Shown one piece after another: positions 22,848-34,509 of a stretch of DNA of 64,000 bases. The DNA is taken from contig LNAC01000748.1 in NCBI GenBank assembly GCA_002007465.1, forward strand, positions 532,003 through 596,002. Reading direction: 5' to 3'. The notes under the pieces are model-generated. The model made no database searches, was not told where the DNA came from, and saw nothing but the letters and a program-made list of their open reading frames with translations. Position 1 is the stretch's first letter; every line of letters begins with the position of its first letter. The translations under genes were made by a program, and so were the position numbers. Source of the stretch: Ailurus styani. Lineage: Eukaryota > Chordata > Mammalia > Carnivora > Ailuridae.

Positions 22848-23690
22848 TTAGAGGACCTCTTTCAATATTTCCTGTAGGGCTGGCTTGGTGTTTGCAAATT
22901 CCTTGAGTTTTTGTTTGTCCTGGAAGATTTTTATCTCTCCTTCTATTTTCAGTGAGAGCCTAGCTGGATATAGTATTCTTGGCTGCAGATTTTTCTCATT
23001 TAGTGCTCTGAATACATCATGCCAGCTCTTTCTGGCCTGCCAGGTCTCTGTGGATAGGTCTGCTGACAATCTAATATTTCTACCATTGTATGTTATAGAC
23101 CTCTTGTCCCGAGCTGCTTTCAGGATTTTCTCTTTGTCACTAAGACTTGTAAGTTTTACTATTAGATGACGGGGTGTGGACCTATTTTTATTGATTTTGA
23201 GGGGGGTTCTCTGTGCCTCCTGGATTTCGATGCTTGTTCCCTTTGCCAAATTAGGGAAATTCTGTACTTTAATTTGCTCCAAAATACCTTCTGCCTCTCC
23301 CTCTCTTTCTTCTTCTTCTGGGATCCCAATTATTCTTATATTGTTTCATCTTATGGTATCGCTTATCTCTCAAATTCTCCCCTCATGGTCCAGTAGTTGT
23401 TTGTCTCTCTTTTCCTCCACTTCTTTATTCTGTGTCACTTGGTCTTGTAAATCACTTATTCTCTCTTCTGCCTCATTTATCCTAGTATTAAGAGCCTCCG
23501 TTTTTTATTGCACCTCATTAATAGCTTTTTTTATTTCAGCTTGGTTAGATTTTAGTTTTTTATTTCTCCAGAAAAGGTTTTTATTTCTCTAGAGAGACAT
23601 TCTCTATTATCTTTGATGCTTTTTTCAAGCCCAGCCAGCACCTTGATAATTGTCATTCTGAACTCTAGTTTTGTCATATGACTTATGTCC
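22848..23690 (-). pseudogene. L1 ORF1 (RNA-binding protein), broken
   Basis: L1 ORF1p is a trimeric RNA-binding chaperone that packages L1 RNA. The C-terminal part is open at 23282-22848 (144 codons) and covers the RRM and C-terminal domain, with text such as RHLIVKLTSLSDKEKIL and ARKSWHDVFRALNEKN. The N-terminal coiled-coil part up to about 23690 is interrupted by stops. ORF1 ends 79 bp before the ORF2 start, the normal L1 spacing. Confidence 0.88.
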
Positions 23691-23734
23691 ACATTGATTA
23701 GGTCCCTAGCCATTGTTACTGCCTCTTGTTCTTT

Positions 23735-25349
23735 TTTTTTTGAAAGATTTTTTCTGCCTTGTTACTTTATGCAGATAAGAATAGATGGAGGAGAGAACAA
23801 AATACTAAAGGATAGCAATGACCCCAGAAAAATATACACTAATCTAATCAGAAGAGACCTGAAACTGGGGGGGAGAAGAAAGATGCAGAAAACCAAGAAA
23901 CAACAAAAACAAAATCCAAAAAATGACAAAGAAAAACAAAAATAAAAAAATAAAACAAAACCCTATATCTATTTCTATATTATCTATTTGTGTTTCTATA
24001 TCTATTTCTGTCTCTGACTCTATCTCTATCTCTATCTCTCTATCTCTATCTCTATCTCATATATTAGGCTGTTGAATGAACCTGACCCTATATGTATACA
24101 AAAAATAAGGTTAAATACAATGAAGGGATAAAATATGACTTTAACAATGAAAATTTAAAAAGATTAAAATTGTTGATAAGATATGATATTTTAAAAATGG
24201 TAAAATAGGAAAGAGAAAAAATTTAAAAGAAAAGAGTAAGAAAGAAAATAAAATTCAAAGAATTTAACTTTGAACGACTAAAAAGGATCATGGGGAAAAA
24301 GCAATGAATTCTCTGTGTTGCTTTCCCCTAGCTCTGGAGTTCCACAATTCTCAGTGACCTGTGAACTTGGTCTTGGCTGGATGTTCTTGCTGATCTTCTG
24401 GGGCAGGGGCCTGTTGCTGTGATTCTCAAGTGTCTTTACCCGAGGCAGAATTTCACCACTCTCACCAGGGGCCAGGCTAAGTAATCAGCTCAGGTTCAGT
24501 CTCAGTAGTTTTTGTTCCCTTAATGCTTTCCATACAGCTTTGGAGGACGGGACTGAAAATGGCAGCCTCCCAGTCTCAAACCTGGAGGAGCCAAACATTC
24601 AGTACCCCACTCCTCAGGGTGTCCTCAGAGAAAAGCAGTCAGTCCCTCCCATCTCCCTGATCTCCGGCCGCACTCCGAGCTCACCCAGCCTGTGACTGAG
24701 CATTTCTATCTCTGGCATGTGGCCCCATTTAGAATCTCCAGACCTAGCAGTTTCCTGCAGCTGCTCCTGCTCTGCTCCTCTGGAGGAGGAAGGAGGGGTT
24801 CCTTCTGGGTCTGCCACCCGGGGGTGCCTGCTCAAAGAGCAGTGGCCCGACTGTGCTTTGGATCACAGCCCATGGTAACACCGAGCTGAGATACGCCTCC
24901 TCAGCTTGGTTCCATCTCTCCAGTCAGCTTCTCCTCTCTGAAAAATAGGAGCTCTGTGGCTCTCATACACCCCTGGTCTTTTTGTGTCCCCATGGGTCCT
25001 GAGACCACACTGTCCCTGCGAGGGCTTCACCCCCTGCTTAGCCTCTGGGGCAACGTCCCTCAGTGGAGCAGACTTCTAAAAGTTCTGATTTTGTGCTCCA
25101 CTGCTCTCTCACTTACTGGGAGCCAGCCCCTCCCCCCGGGCTCTATCTTCCTGTTGATTCAGAGTCACTTCTCCACACGTCCTACCTTCCAGAAAAGGGT
25201 CGATTTTCTGTTCCTAGAATTGCTGCTCTTCTTCTCTTTAATCTCCTGTAGAATTTGTAGGTGTTCAAAATGGTTTGATAACTATTTGGGTAAATTTCTG
25301 GGACCTGATGACAATTGATCTCCTACTCCACTGCCATCTTGCTCCTCCA
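23735..25349 (-). promoter_or_regulatory. L1 5'UTR / internal promoter region
   Basis: Collinear with the 5'UTR at 14660-16319. It has the GC-richer 5' block, a (TATC)n-type tract at about 23960-24060 and an A-rich stretch at 23880-23950. The 5' end carries the YY1-like GCAAGATGGC (complement) at 25333-25342. Many CpG sites of the younger copy are TG or CA here, as expected after methylation-driven decay. Confidence 0.8.
24956..25318 (+). other. Antisense ORF in L1 5'UTR (ORF0-like candidate)
   Basis: A 120-codon frame antisense to the L1. Its internal Met at 24992 (MGPETTLSLRGLHP) aligns with the frame at 15960, and the body aligns throughout (PQWSRLL, ARPTFQ/TRPTFQ, FLFLELLLFF, ICRCS). It reads past the other copy's stop to 25318. 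It is open although ORF1 and ORF2 of the same element are broken. Confidence 0.4.
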
Positions 25350-25361
25350 CCCGTTTTTTGT

Positions 25362-25533
25362 TTTTTTTTTTAAGATTTTATTTATTTATTTGACAGAGGG
25401 AGAGAGATCACAAGTAGGCAGAAAGGCAGGCAGAGAAAGAGGCAGAAGCAGGCTCCCTGATGAGCAGGGACCCTAAGAACATGACCTGAGCCAAAGGCAG
25501 AGGCTTTAACCCACTGAGCCACCCACGTGCCCC
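25362..25533 (-). mobile_element. CAN-SINE with internal deletion
   Basis: A minus-strand copy directly beside the L1 5' end. Text between 'gagcaggga' and 'catgacctgag' is shortened to 'ccctaagaa', removing about 30 bp of the tRNA-related part including the B-box region. The head ends 'gccacccacgtgcccc'. Confidence 0.9.
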
Positions 25534-25604
25534 ATTACCATTTTATTCTTTCCAGAGAATCACCCTGCAGCCTGCTGCCAAAGTAGGAGAGGACATCTGA
25601 GTAG

Positions 25605-26012
25605 GGTTGACAGACTTAGCAAATAGAAATAAGGGATACTTAGTTAAATTTAAATTTCAGATACGTAACAGGTAATTTTTAATGTAAATATGTCTAATGT
25701 AATATTTGGGATTTATACTAAAACTCATTCTTTTTTTTAAAGGTTTTATTTATTTGAGAGATTGTGAGAGAGAAATAGAGAGAGAGAGAGAGAGTGCAAG
25801 CACCTGATCAGGGCAGAGGTGGAGGGAGAGGGAGAAATAGAATTCTCCCTGAGCAGGGAGCCTGATGCGGAGCTAAACCCCAGGACCCTGGGATCATGAC
25901 CTGAGCTGAACACAGACAATTAACCAACTGAGCCACCCAGGAGTCCCTCATTCTTTATCTGGAATTCCAGTAGGACTAGGTATCCTATATTATCTGATAA
26001 TCCTTCCGGTCT
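25605..26012. repeat. Palindromic old repeat split by a SINE
   Basis: The left arm (about 25605-25720, 'ggatacttagttaaatttaaatttcaga') is the approximate inverse complement of the right arm (about 25955-26012, 'tctggaattccagtaggactaggtatcc'). A SINE lies between them. The hairpin layout fits a fossil element with long inverted repeats. I cannot name the family. Confidence 0.55.
25734..25946 (-). mobile_element. CAN-SINE
   Basis: A minus-strand copy with (GA)n, 'gggatcatgacctgagctgaa' and 'gagccacccaggagtcc'. The TSD ctcattcttt is exact at 25724-25733 and 25947-25956. Confidence 0.92.
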
Positions 26013-26344
26013 CTAACTGCTTCTCAAATTGTCTTTGAATCACACTTCCTGTTTTAATTTCCCCTCACCAGAAGAGGTACTTGGATCTACCAGTATCTGA
26101 CCTTTGGGCAACATAAATTAAGTTGTTCCCCTACTTTCCCTGGAGCTGACTTGGGAAAGGGCTTTCTTGGCTCTGCTACCAGTAACCACTTGCCTATCTG
26201 CTTCCAGCTTCCAAAATTGTGTGGCTATTCATTTGTCTCCTCTATATCAATAAACTTTATAGCCTTAAACGTTTTTGTTTTTGTTTTGGTCTGTTTGGTT
26301 TGCTTTAGTTTGGGTTTTGATTTTTTTTGTTCAGGATAATATTT

Positions 26345-27245
26345 TTATTTGGTTTTAAAATCAGCTTAATTGAGTATTATTTACATTTTTAGCTGTACAA
26401 TTTGTAATATTTAACAACCGCATATGGTGGGGTAGCCACAACCATCATCAATATGTAGAACATTTCTGACTCAAAAAGTTTTCTTCTGCTGCTCTGCATT
26501 CAGTCCCCTCTTCCAAGCCCTGGGTTTTGGCAACCACTGATCTGTCATTCGAGTTGTGATTTTTATAACATTTCATCATACGGTATTATGCAGTGTTTAG
26601 TCTTTTGGGTCTGGTTGCTGTCACTTGGCATAATGCTGTGGAGTTTCATTATGCATCAGGCATTGTTGCAGGTATCAGTAGTTTGCTCTATTTTATTGCT
26701 GAGTAGCAGCAACATTTGAGTTGTTGAAGAATGGATAGAAGAAAAAAAAGAATATTTGAGTCATTTCCAGTTTTTGACTATTTGAATAAGGCTGCTATGA
26801 ACTTTGGTATACGAGTCATTGTGTGGTCATATGTCTTCCTTCCTCCTGGGTAAATACCTAGGAGTGGTATTTCTGAGTCACATGGTAAGTGTATTTTTAA
26901 CCCTGTGAGAAATTGACAAACTGTTTTCCAGAGCAGATGCACTATTTTACATTCCAGCATTGTGTGAAGGTTCCAGTAGTTCTACATCCTTGCCAATACT
27001 CAGTCTTGTCAGCCTAATTAAGCCATTTATGAGTTTTTTTGTGCTAATTTATTGTGGTTTTAATTTGTATTTTTCTAATGATTTTAAGTACCTTATTTGC
27101 CATTCATACATTATCTTTGGTCAAGTGTCTGCCCAAATCTTTTGCCCAGTTTTGTTATTGGTTTATTTATCTCTTTATCGGACTTGTTAGAGTTCTGTAT
27201 ATATATTCTAGACATAGTTCCTTTCCAGATAAATGACTTGCAAAT
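26345..27245 (-). mobile_element. Old L1, 3'UTR and ORF2 3' part
   Basis: Plus-strand signposts 'cagcttaattgagtattatttac', 'cctaggagtggtatttctgagtcacatgg', 'gttttccagagcagatgcac' and 'gtgtctgcccaaatcttttgccca' are the complement of an ancient (L1ME-like) 3' end. It is heavily diverged and noncoding. Confidence 0.82.
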
Positions 27246-28245
27246 ACTGTTGATTCCCATTATTTGCGAATTTCATATTTGTGAAATTACACACTCACTT
27301 TTTTGTAACCCCCAAAATCAATCCTTGCAGTTCCATGGACGTTCACACACATACCCATAGTGATGAGAAATTTGAGTTGTCCAATATGCACTTTCCCAGC
27401 TGAACTCAAACAAGGCAACACTCTGCCTTCTTGTTTCAGCTCATACTGTAAGCAAGTATTCTTTATAAGATCTATTAAGTTTTTAAAATTTTGGGGCATT
27501 TTGTTGGTAATTTCACTGTTTAACACGGCCTCCAGGCATAGCACTGAAATGATCTCTGGTGTTCCTAAGTGCAAGAAGGCTATGATGTGGTTTATGGAGA
27601 AAATATGTGTGTTAGATGAGCTTCATTTAAGAGTGAGTTATAGCACTTTTGGTGATGTGTTCAATGTTAATGAAGCAATAATACAGTACCTCCAGAAAAA
27701 GGAAGAGGGAATTTGCCAATCTGTCTAAGAGGCTAGTCTGGACAGCACTACAGTAACATCTAGAGTACATCACAAAGCTATGGAAAAGATCAAGGGTGGC
27801 TAACTGTGGATTCATGAGATGATGACTGATTTAAAAATCATAGAAGGCATTATTGTTGTGAGGAAAGCCGAAGAAATTTATGGCCAGGAAAATATTAAAT
27901 CTTTCTCATCTAGGGCTGGCTCTTGCCTCTTTCAAAGGTGATACGGTGTGAGAAGTGTTAAACCTGCACGTGAGGCAGATCAGGAAGCTCTGGATGAATT
28001 TTAAGTGACATCTGCTAAACATTGTGGAGGAAAGGTGTTATGTGGGAGAGCAGGTTTTCAACGCTGATGAAACAGGCTTCTTTTGCAAAGAAGTTGGCAC
28101 ACGAATCTACATAACATGAATGGGGTTTTGATTGAAAAAACTGTGCCTGGAGGCTCCCAGGAGCCTAACCCTGGGTTTCCCTAGGAACAGTGTTCTGGTA
28201 TTCAGTATATGCACTCAGCTCACAGAACACTACTTTGGATGGCAA
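27246..28245 (+). mobile_element. Internally deleted Tigger (pogo-type) DNA transposon
   Basis: Tigger elements move by a DDE transposase of the CENP-B/JRK type. The left part has the noncoding lead (27250-27500). Then comes a degraded transposase start: an 'aagcatagcactgaaatg'-like stretch, KCKKAMM, the helix-turn-helix region around FNVNEAIIQYLQKKEE, and further on the catalytic-domain text FNADETGFF near 28055. It is split over frames by indels. The right end resumes at about 28130 with 'aggagcctaaccctgggtttcccta'. Everything after the first catalytic Asp region is deleted, so it cannot transpose itself. Confidence 0.78.
27542..28140 (+). pseudogene. Tigger transposase remnant
   Basis: The coding remnant starts near 27525 (a frame open from 27360 to 27728 includes it) and needs at least three frame changes to reach the DET motif near 28065. 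The N-terminal DNA-binding part is the best preserved. The C-terminal two thirds of the transposase are absent. Confidence 0.65.
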
Positions 28246-28254
28246 AAATGGACT

Positions 28255-28870
28255 GTCCTTCCTGCTTATGCCTGCTGTGTGGGCTCCATAATTTGTCATT
28301 GCCTGAGGTGCCCTCTTTTTTCTCTCCATCTGGTCACCTGATCCACCCTCAAACCTCCTTACCAACTGTCCCCAGGAAGTCTCTCTGGACCCCAGCCTCA
28401 GGGTGACTGAGATATTCTTCTTCTGTGCATAACAATTTGTGCATATACCTCTGTCTCAGTGATGCAATGGTTCATACATTTGTCTGTCTCCCCCACCAGG
28501 CTCTAAGCTGCTTGAGGGCAAGTATCTCCCTTCCTTCCTTCCTTCCCTCCTTTGCTTCCTTCCTTCTTACCTCCCTCCCTCCTATCCCTTCACCCATCCA
28601 TCCATCTATCCATCCATACACACATACGTGTGTGTGTGTGTGTGTGTGTATACATATATATATACACACACATATATACATATGTATTTTGTGGATGGCA
28701 AAACCCAACACTCAAAAAGATTTCTTCAGTTGTACTTATATTTTATTTTTTAAACTAACATACAGCACCATGCAACATTTGATTGATCTGTGTTTCTGTG
28801 TTCTGGTACTTAGCATAGAGACTGGCCCATAGATAGGAGCAGTAAATATTTTTGAAAATAAAAGCATAAA
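28255..28870 (+). mobile_element. LINE2 3' end with microsatellites
   Basis: Text 'ctgtctcccccaccaggctctaagctgcttgagggcaagtatc' and, after the simple repeats, 'tctggtacttagcatagagactggcccatagatagg' with 'cagtaaatattttt' is the L2 3' end. Between them lie (CTTCC)n, (CATC)n, (GT)n at 28628-28649 and (TA)n. Confidence 0.7.
28628..28649. repeat. (GT)n microsatellite in a compound simple repeat
   Basis: Eleven GT units follow (CTTCC)n and (CATC)n tracts (28526-28620) and run into a TA/CA-rich tract to about 28685. Confidence 0.9.
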
Positions 28871-30456
28871 TGTTAACAATATTTACTCATTCTATCCAAT
28901 TGAAGTTTTTGAGTCATAAATTTTTAATAAATAAAATAGTTTGAAATTAACATATTAAATTAACAGCTTGTTCCCTTCAATATCCTAAACAATTGTTCTG
29001 CCTGCTCTTTCTTTAATTTGAGCTATCTATAATAAAATTTTGCTGAGAAAAATAAACTTAAGATCAGTCCAAATGGAGTAATTAGAAACTTGGAACAAGT
29101 GGGCTGCATTACTGTGTTCAGTGTAATTCTAGAATTTTAGAACCAGAGCGTTCTTATTTATATGCGTGTTAATTAGGCTCTTCCAGGTTAGCTGAGGAGA
29201 CAGGAAGGGAAAGAACAGAGATCGCCCCCCATATGGGGCTGTGGGACCCAGCAGGAAGGTCACTTGTGGACAGCTCTGCTCTGGCCCTCTAGCAGCTGCT
29301 GGGGGACTCCACAACCAGCTGTCTTTTCAAGACTGAACATCAGCTCCTTCTGGAGCTGGGGATGCTCTTATGAAGACTCAGCTGCTCCAGACAATGCTTT
29401 GTCATGGCTTGTCCCAACTCGTCACTTCTGCCACTTTTCTCTCTGCCTGCCTTATGCTTCTGTCCAGATCAGCACGTTCCGATGGTCTCTATGGGTCTTT
29501 GTAGGGGAGGAAAAACTTCTACTTTCTTAGGCTTGGTGACTGGGGCCCTGCAAACTAAACTGACAAAAGACAGGTTAACTGGAGTAAAGGCATACACATT
29601 TCATTGGATGTTACTATTTTAATTTTTATGTGTACATGTGGTCTCACAGAAAAGGAAGTGAAAACCCACAGAAGTAGTCAGGCCTGAGATCTTGCATACC
29701 ATTTTAATGAAGAACAACAAATTAGTGGAGAGGTTGCAAGACAAACGAAAAGGCTTTGGGCTTTGAGGGTTGGCAAATTGTAAGAAGGTAAATATGTGGG
29801 GGAAACTAATGGTGAAGATAAGGGTTATTTCAGTAAGGTTGTTTATGCAGATTCAAGCTGACAGTCATCTCCTTTTCCTGGCATGGGGGGTGGAAGGGTG
29901 ACATCTTCACAAAAAGAAATGTATGCTCTGCCTTTAGGGAGGGTAGAGAGCTTGTCTTGCATCTTCTGTTTCTCATTTGACTTCTCCTAAAAACAATCTT
30001 TTGTCAAATTGTGTAGTTTGGAATACCATACTCTGATCCCCTCATCTCAAATTCAAATCCCCACAAAGAAAGATAGTTACTCTCCTTCCTGCAGAGAAGA
30101 GATCTCATACCAATGTATCTCCTAAGACCACTGCCCTTGGGGCCAGACCTTTTTCTTGAACCATGATGATGAGATGCACAATTGCTTTCTCAGAAGGCCT
30201 GTGGGCATGGGATGCACTCAAGTCACCCACTGGGGGCTCCTCTGAATCAACAGAGGCAGATGCTGAAGCCTGGAAAGTCAAGTGGGTCATTCCAAGGAGG
30301 ATCCTTTCAAAGTCCATTGTGAACTAGGTCTCTGAAGGACATCACCTCCCAAATTTTGAGAAGATTTGTCCATTTGGCTAATTGATTTTGATCTGCTCTA
30401 AATGTTTGGGTTAAGCCTGCAAGCATCAACAGACACCACCAATTTTGTTTCCTCCA
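28871..30456. other. Unassigned; 29530-30060 may be an old LTR
   Basis: No gene is evident. The part 29530-30060 ('aactgacaaaagacaggttaactgg', 'gtctcacagaaaaggaagtgaaaaccc', 'ggttggcaaattgtaagaaggtaaatatgtggg') has the feel of a mid-copy interspersed repeat, perhaps an LTR, but I cannot place it. 29100-29530 and 30060-30430 look unique. Confidence 0.3.
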
Positions 30457-31590
30457 GTTTTATTGAGATATCATTGGCATATAACATTGTACAAGTTTAA
30501 GGTATACAACATAATAATCAATATATGTATATATTGCTAAATGATTACTGCACCAAGTTTAGTTAACATCCTTCACATGTACTTACAATTTTTTTTCTTG
30601 TGATGAGAATTTTGAAGGTATTCTCTTAGCAACTTCTAAATATACAATATAGTATTATTAATTATAGTCACCATGCTGTGCATTATATCCCCAGAAATTG
30701 TTACTTTTATAACTGGAGGTTTGTACTTTTTGACCACCTTCACCCATTTCTCCCACTCCTCACAGCCCACCTCTGGTAACAACCAATCTGTTATCTCTAT
30801 GGGTTTGGGTTTTTTAGATTCCACATATAAGTGAGACCATACAATATTTCATATCTATATGCCTTATTCTCTGTCTGACATATTTCACTTAGAATAATGC
30901 CCTTAAGTTTCATCTGCGTTGTTGCACATGGTAGGATTTCCTTCTTTTTTATGGTTGAATAATCTTCATACATACATACATGCATACATGTTCTCTTTTC
31001 TCATTCATTCTTCAATGGCTAATTAGGTTTCTCCCATGTCTTGGCTATTGTAAACAATGCTGCATGAACATAGGAGTACAGATATCTTTTTGAGATAGTG
31101 GTTTCATTTCCTTTGTATGTACACACAAAAGTGGGATTGCTGGGTCATATGTTAGCTCTATTTTTAATTCTATGAGGAACTTCCATACTATTTTCCACAA
31201 TGTCTGTACCAATTTACATTCCCACCAACAGTGCACAGGCTCCCCTTTTCTCCATATCCCCGCCAACATTTGTTCTCTCTTTCTTTTTGGTCATAGCCAT
31301 TCTGACAGGTGTGAGGTGATATCTCCTGGTGGTGTTGACGGATGTGCATTTCCTGATAATGAGTGATGTTGAGCACCTTTTCATGTTCCTATTGGCTATT
31401 TGGATATCTTTTTTTGTAAATGTCTATTTGCTCATTTTTAATTTGTTGGTTATATTGTTATTGAGTTGTATGAGTTCTTTGTATATTTGGATAGTAACCC
31501 CTTATTAGATATGTGATTTGCAAATATTCCCTTTCATTCTGTAGGTTACCTTTTCATTGTATTGATCAGGCATATCTTGTTTATGGATTG
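30457..31590 (-). mobile_element. Old L1, 3'UTR and ORF2 3' part
   Basis: Plus-strand text 'ttttattgagatatcattggcatataac', 'gggattgctgggtcatatg', 'ccaccaacagtgcacaggc' and 'gagtgatgttgagcacc' is the complement of an L1MA-like 3' half. Frames are broken. A (CATA)n tract lies at about 30968-30990. Confidence 0.87.
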
Positions 31591-32055
31591 TCTAAATATA
31601 TTGCCAGTGGATCTTTTATCAGAATTACTTATGTTTGAAAATTAAAGTTGTCTCATATCACTGGAACACTGAATAAGTGGGATGACAACATATTGCTTAT
31701 TTTCATTTGTTTTCCTTAATCTAAATAAAGGAATTGCTGCTTTAAAAACAAGTGTGTAATACTGCAAGGGAAACTGGTATGAAGCTTACCAGAAGTTGCT
31801 GTAACTTTGAAGCCATTAGTATTGTTCCAGAAGTTTGAAGCAAGGCAGTATGAAAGGTAGTATTTAGTTAATTGATATTTATTGATAACGAATTACAGGC
31901 CAGACATTGTACTGCGCCCTGGAAATATAGCAGTGACCATGACAGATGTATTCCCTGTTCTCCTAGAACTTAAATAGCATATATTCAATCAACCTGTTTT
32001 TCCTTTTTTTTTTTCAGGACAGTGGAGAGTAGGACAAGGAGTGGAGTAAGGGTCA
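31591..32055. other. Mostly unassigned; ancient repeat at 31870-31990
   Basis: 31870-31990 ('gatatttattgataac', 'ggccagacattgtactgcgccctggaaatatagcagtgacc') follows the common ancient motif 'ctatgtgccaggcactg..ggatacagcagtgaac'. The rest is unassigned. Confidence 0.4.
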
Positions 32056-32076
32056 AAAGTAAGTCCTAACATCCTA

Positions 32077-32183
32077 TAGGGATAGGGTGGACGGGTTATG
32101 GACATTGGGGAGGATTTGTGCTTTGGTGAGTGCTGTGAAAGGTGTAAGCCTGATGATTCACAGACCTGTACCCCTGGGGCAAA

Positions 32184-32220
<37 letters not shown>
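32077..32220 (+). mobile_element. Very recent 5'-truncated L1 tail with 21-bp TSD
   Basis: 144 bp of young L1 3'UTR ('gggatagggtgg' to 'gacctgtacccctggggc') end in (AAAT)n. The target duplication aaagtaagtcctaacatccta is identical over 21 bp at 32056-32076 and 32221-32241. The perfect TSD makes this one of the youngest insertions in the window. Confidence 0.96.
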
Positions 32221-32222
<2 letters not shown>

Positions 32223-32241
32223 AGTAAGTCCTAACATCCTA

Positions 32242-33362
32242 CACCAAAATTTTCTAATTAAAGGATGAATGAAAGACCTTAAGCAACCAAACTAGAAATT
32301 TGAACATAGAAAACAGCAATTAAACTCCAACCTGAAGCAAGCCTGAGTCAGAATAATGCCACAATGATACTGTTAATCGTTGATGGGCTTGTCGCCCATT
32401 GGGGTTTCTTTCTTTTCCTCCTCCCCCACTCTCACTTCCCCTGGCTAAAATGGAAAAAAAAAACCTTAAAGAAGTAATTAGCAATAGACATGTTAATTAT
32501 TAGACTCATTATAGACCTCTATAAACCCAGTGATGTATGATGAAAACCTCAGGCAGTCACCAGTTTCCCTCACAAAGACTCATTACTGGCTCAGCCGGTG
32601 TCCATCTGAGTTACTCAGCCCCAGGCCAGTATGGAAGGCCCTGTCCTACTTCCAGCCCTGATTTACTTTATCTGCAGCAGATTCATCACTGCTCACCAAG
32701 CAGTTCTCTTAAAACAGATCCATTAGACCCCCCAAAGCACAGACCTGTGAATGGGGCACTCTTTCTTATTACTCTCTGCACCAGGGAGGGCTCACTCACT
32801 CCTCCCTGTGGAGTCTCAGCAGCAGATTTCTGGAAAGCGTGTCAAGTATAACTTGACATCTACAACTCATCCCCTACAAGTAATAAAGGCCTACATTCTT
32901 GTTGGGGGGACCCTGTTGCCAAGAGCATCAAACCCCTGATCAGGGCCAACAGATGACAACCTCATCATTCCCTAAGACAAAGGATACTGAGCCCAAAAGT
33001 CAAACCTTGGCATGTGCCTGAACATTTTCCTCACACTTTTCATATCACTTCATTTAAAATGTGACATAGATTTATACCTTTGAGTCGAGGAAGCACCCAT
33101 CTGTGCTTCTGTATTTGACACAGTCTATATACTCTGCTTCTTCAACCAAAGACTCTCCCTGCCCTTGACCCCTTGACCATTTCTGTACATAATGAGTAGA
33201 TACACCCCCTCCTCAGTCCCACCCTAGCTGCCGCCAATTTAGACAGTACTATAATCCCCAACAGCAAAGTACCCCAGGATATTGAACTACAGGGCAGTTT
33301 CACTGTAGAAAGAAGTGCCTGGCCCCCTGTGTCTCTGGGAGATGAACCAGCAGTCAGATTCA
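32242..33362. other. No recognised feature
   Basis: Moderately GC-rich unique-looking sequence with a 104-codon plus-strand frame (32537-32851) lacking recognisable domains. No known repeat is recognised. Confidence 0.4.
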
Positions 33363-33380
33363 CCTGGAAGCCATGCTTAA

Positions 33381-33571
33381 ATTTTTTTTTAATATTTTAT
33401 TTATTTATTTGACAGAGAGAGATCACAAGTAGGCAGAGAGGCAGGCAGAGAGAGAGGAGGAAGCAGGCTCTCTGCCCAGCAGAGAGCCCGATATGGGCCT
33501 CGATCCCAGGACCCTGAGATCATGACCTGAGCCAAAGGCAGAGGTTTTAACCCACTGAGCCACCCAGGCGC
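33381..33571 (-). mobile_element. CAN-SINE (mustelid-type)
   Basis: A near-standard minus-strand copy. The TSD cctggaagcc plus variable 3' bases lies at 33363 and 33572. Confidence 0.94.
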
Positions 33572-33589
33572 CCTGGAAGCCGCTCTTAC

Positions 33590-34509
33590 ATTCAAATGCC
33601 TGATGGGTAGTTCAACTTTGGACACTGACTGACTCACATGTAGAGTGAAGTGTCTGGGCAGCTTCTTGCCTGCTCTGGTAGGGAAGCTGTTGGACTCAAT
33701 CTCAGGACAACATATTTATCATAAGTGAAATTAAAATATTTGTCATGCTGGTAAATTTCTAACACTGGAATAGATTCTCCGGAAGGCATATTCACTATTA
33801 TTTTTAAAATCTATCTTTGTGTTTAAAAATAATAATAATGTCAATTGTTATTAAAGTCTATAACTTTCTGATAGGTAAAACACTAGGCAGCTTAAAGCCC
33901 ACATCCAGTAGTTATTTCATATCAACCATTTGAAGTGAGGCTTATAGGTTTTTGGTGAATATGTGACACATATGGAAACAAAGAAATTTACATAATGCTC
34001 TCTGGCTTACCTTGTTGTAATTTGGGGCATAGAAATTACATGATTTTGTTATAAAAATAAAGGTCATCTAGGAGATCAAGAATATGCTAGTTCAAATTTT
34101 TAAAGATTATTAGTTAAAATAAAACATTGAAAAATATTTTTGAGAAGTCTGAACTCATTGAGAATATGTTCTAAGACCTGTGAAAGTTTGAGAATCTGGC
34201 CATAGTTTGATTTTGTAGAAATGATGAAGAGCTCCATTTGTCCCTCCTGGGATTTGTAGATTCCTACAAAATGCCAAATTGACCCACCAATCTTGATTGG
34301 ATGGTTATGTTAACAAATCTGTTCTAATGACCATTTATAAACTCTATCTGAAAGGATTTTCTTCTTACAGGATATATTTATCACTTAAAGATTATATAAA
34401 ATGCTGTCACTGCTTTCTGATAGTTTATAATCCTGCTCTATTACCTATTAAATATCATCATCATCATCATCATCATCATCATCGTCAGAACAGAAAAATA
34501 TCACTCTGA
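33590..34509. other. Unassigned, with (ATC)10 microsatellite at 34454-34483
   Basis: No gene or repeat family is recognised apart from the ATC trinucleotide run of ten units. Confidence 0.5.

Larger units (their letters stand above)
18640..25349 (-). mobile_element. Full-length older L1 with broken ORFs
   Basis: This is a complete L1 by layout. In sense order it has a 5'UTR (25349 to about 23735), ORF1 (about 23690-22848), a short inter-ORF segment, ORF2 (22768 to about 18908), and a 3'UTR ending in A-rich sequence near 18640. It is more diverged than the L1 at 11913. Five single-N contig joins (20088, 20410, 20485, 20745, 21764) and a direct duplication at 19001-19290 break the ORF2 frame further. 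No convincing TSD is visible, partly because a SINE lies at the right edge. Confidence 0.93.

Noticed and set aside
23176..23592. 138-codon hydrophobic frame
   Set aside because: Antisense shadow of L1 ORF1. A and K-rich coding sense gives hydrophobic antisense text.
28425..28832. 135-codon plus-strand frame
   Set aside because: It runs through (CTTCC)n, (CATC)n and (GT)n simple repeats within an L2 3' end and encodes low-complexity sequence.
34454..34483. CRISPR-like or coding His repeat
   Set aside because: It is a simple (ATC)10 microsatellite in a mammalian genome.
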